The notes beneath the pieces are model-generated. The model did not search any database. It was not told the DNA's origin and was given only the letters and a program-made list of their open reading frames with translations. DNA of 5,726 bases from Acidobacteriaceae bacterium (lineage in GTDB: Bacteria; Acidobacteriota; Terriglobia; Terriglobales; Acidobacteriaceae): assembly GCA_003165855.1 (NCBI GenBank), contig PMXH01000297.1, positions 2,186-7,911 on the forward strand, read 5' to 3'. Within the stretch, counting starts at the first letter, position 1; each line of letters begins with the position of its first letter. This document shows, one piece after another, positions 5,420-5,726 of this stretch. The translations under genes were made by a program, and so were the position numbers.

Positions 5420-5726
5420 TCAACGTTCGGGCAAGGGGACAATCGGCAGGCTCCGGTGACCCTGCGCATCCACGGCCCTTACTGCAAAGATTACATTATC
5501 CTTCGAAAGTTTCAGCGTTGTGCGAGTGACATTGCCAACCTTTTGGACGTACTCCCATTCCGGACTGGTCGTCGCCCGCCACAGCACCTCGTATCCCGTC
5601 GCCAGGCCGCCCGGAGCTGCTTCCCAGGTGAGGGTGGAGTCGTTCTCCAGATCTTTGGCAAGCAGATGCACGTTGCCTGGAGGGGCTGGCGCCGAAGCCA
5701 GTGATGCCAGCGTCGCAGCGTTCAGG
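5420..5726 (-). CDS. C-terminal fragment with Fn3-like domain, probably of an M28-type peptidase
   Basis: The last 101 codons of a gene that enters from the right edge. The frame stays open to the edge, so the GTG at 5671 is probably internal. The visible part starts LNAATLASLASAPAPPGNV, a Pro/Ala linker, followed by a domain of about 80 residues: STLTWEAAPG, GYEVLWRATTSPEWEYV, TRTTLKLSKDNVIFAVRAVD, then AQGHRSLPIVPLPER at the end. The spacing of the Trp, Tyr and the closing AVRAVDAQGHRS strand is that of a fibronectin type III-like beta sandwich. From memory, acidobacterial secreted M28 family metallopeptidases end in very similar sequence, so I infer that the missing N-terminal part is such a peptidase. 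The catalytic region is not in view, so any secreted enzyme with an Fn3-like tail is possible. It lies 33 bases upstream of the rhomboid gene on the same strand, suggesting co-transcription. Confidence 0.75.
   Translation of the reverse strand, partial: LNAATLASLASAPAPPGNVHLLAKDLENDSTLTWEAAPGGLATGYEVLWRATTSPEWEYVQKVGNVTRTTLKLSKDNVIFAVRAVDAQGHRSLPIVPLPER

Noticed and set aside
4836..5423. Open frame of 195 codons on the - strand overlapping the rhomboid gene
   Set aside because: Shifted-frame shadow of the rhomboid coding sequence, without hydrophobic segments or motifs.

Overview
The window reads as ordinary chromosome of an acidobacterium (Terriglobia / Koribacter-like). This rests on inference from four things: the rpoC tail and YihY protein have the look I associate with that group; the peptidase C-terminus carries a fibronectin-like tail I associate with acidobacterial M28 peptidases; base composition is moderately GC-rich with GC-rich third codon positions; and a dispersed intergenic repeat starting TGTCATCCTGAGCGGAG is present. 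No database search was possible, so the taxonomic call is tentative.

Layout. Bases 1-459 are the last 152 codons of rpoC (RNA polymerase beta'). Bases 460-810 hold no convincing gene. Most of that gap is a composite inverted repeat (473-703) made of two diverged, oppositely oriented copies of a ~60-base unit around a ~108-base core with its own smaller inverted repeat. Next come four genes on the + strand: a YihY/BrkB-family membrane protein (811-1674), pyruvate kinase pyk (1877-3445), a small protein with an ABM-like (dimeric alpha/beta barrel) pattern (3455-3751), and a Tex30/KANL3-type alpha/beta hydrolase (3785-4516). The last three are tightly spaced and may be co-transcribed, although the small gene also has a perfect TATAAT placed as if for a leaderless transcript. 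The - strand then carries a rhomboid intramembrane protease (4544-5386, TTG start) and, upstream of it across a 33-base gap, the C-terminal end of a probable M28-type peptidase (5420 to the right edge). These two probably form a short co-directional unit converging on the hydrolase.

How the genes relate. The window mixes core machinery (transcription, the last step of glycolysis) with membrane and proteolysis genes. Nothing points to a mobile element carrying cargo, a defence system, a CRISPR array or a biosynthetic cluster, and I do not see a clear new system. The points most worth a second look are the composite repeat behind rpoC, the possible leaderless promoter overlapping the pyk stop codon, the potassium-independent type motif in Pyk, and the unusual charged C-terminal tail of the rhomboid.
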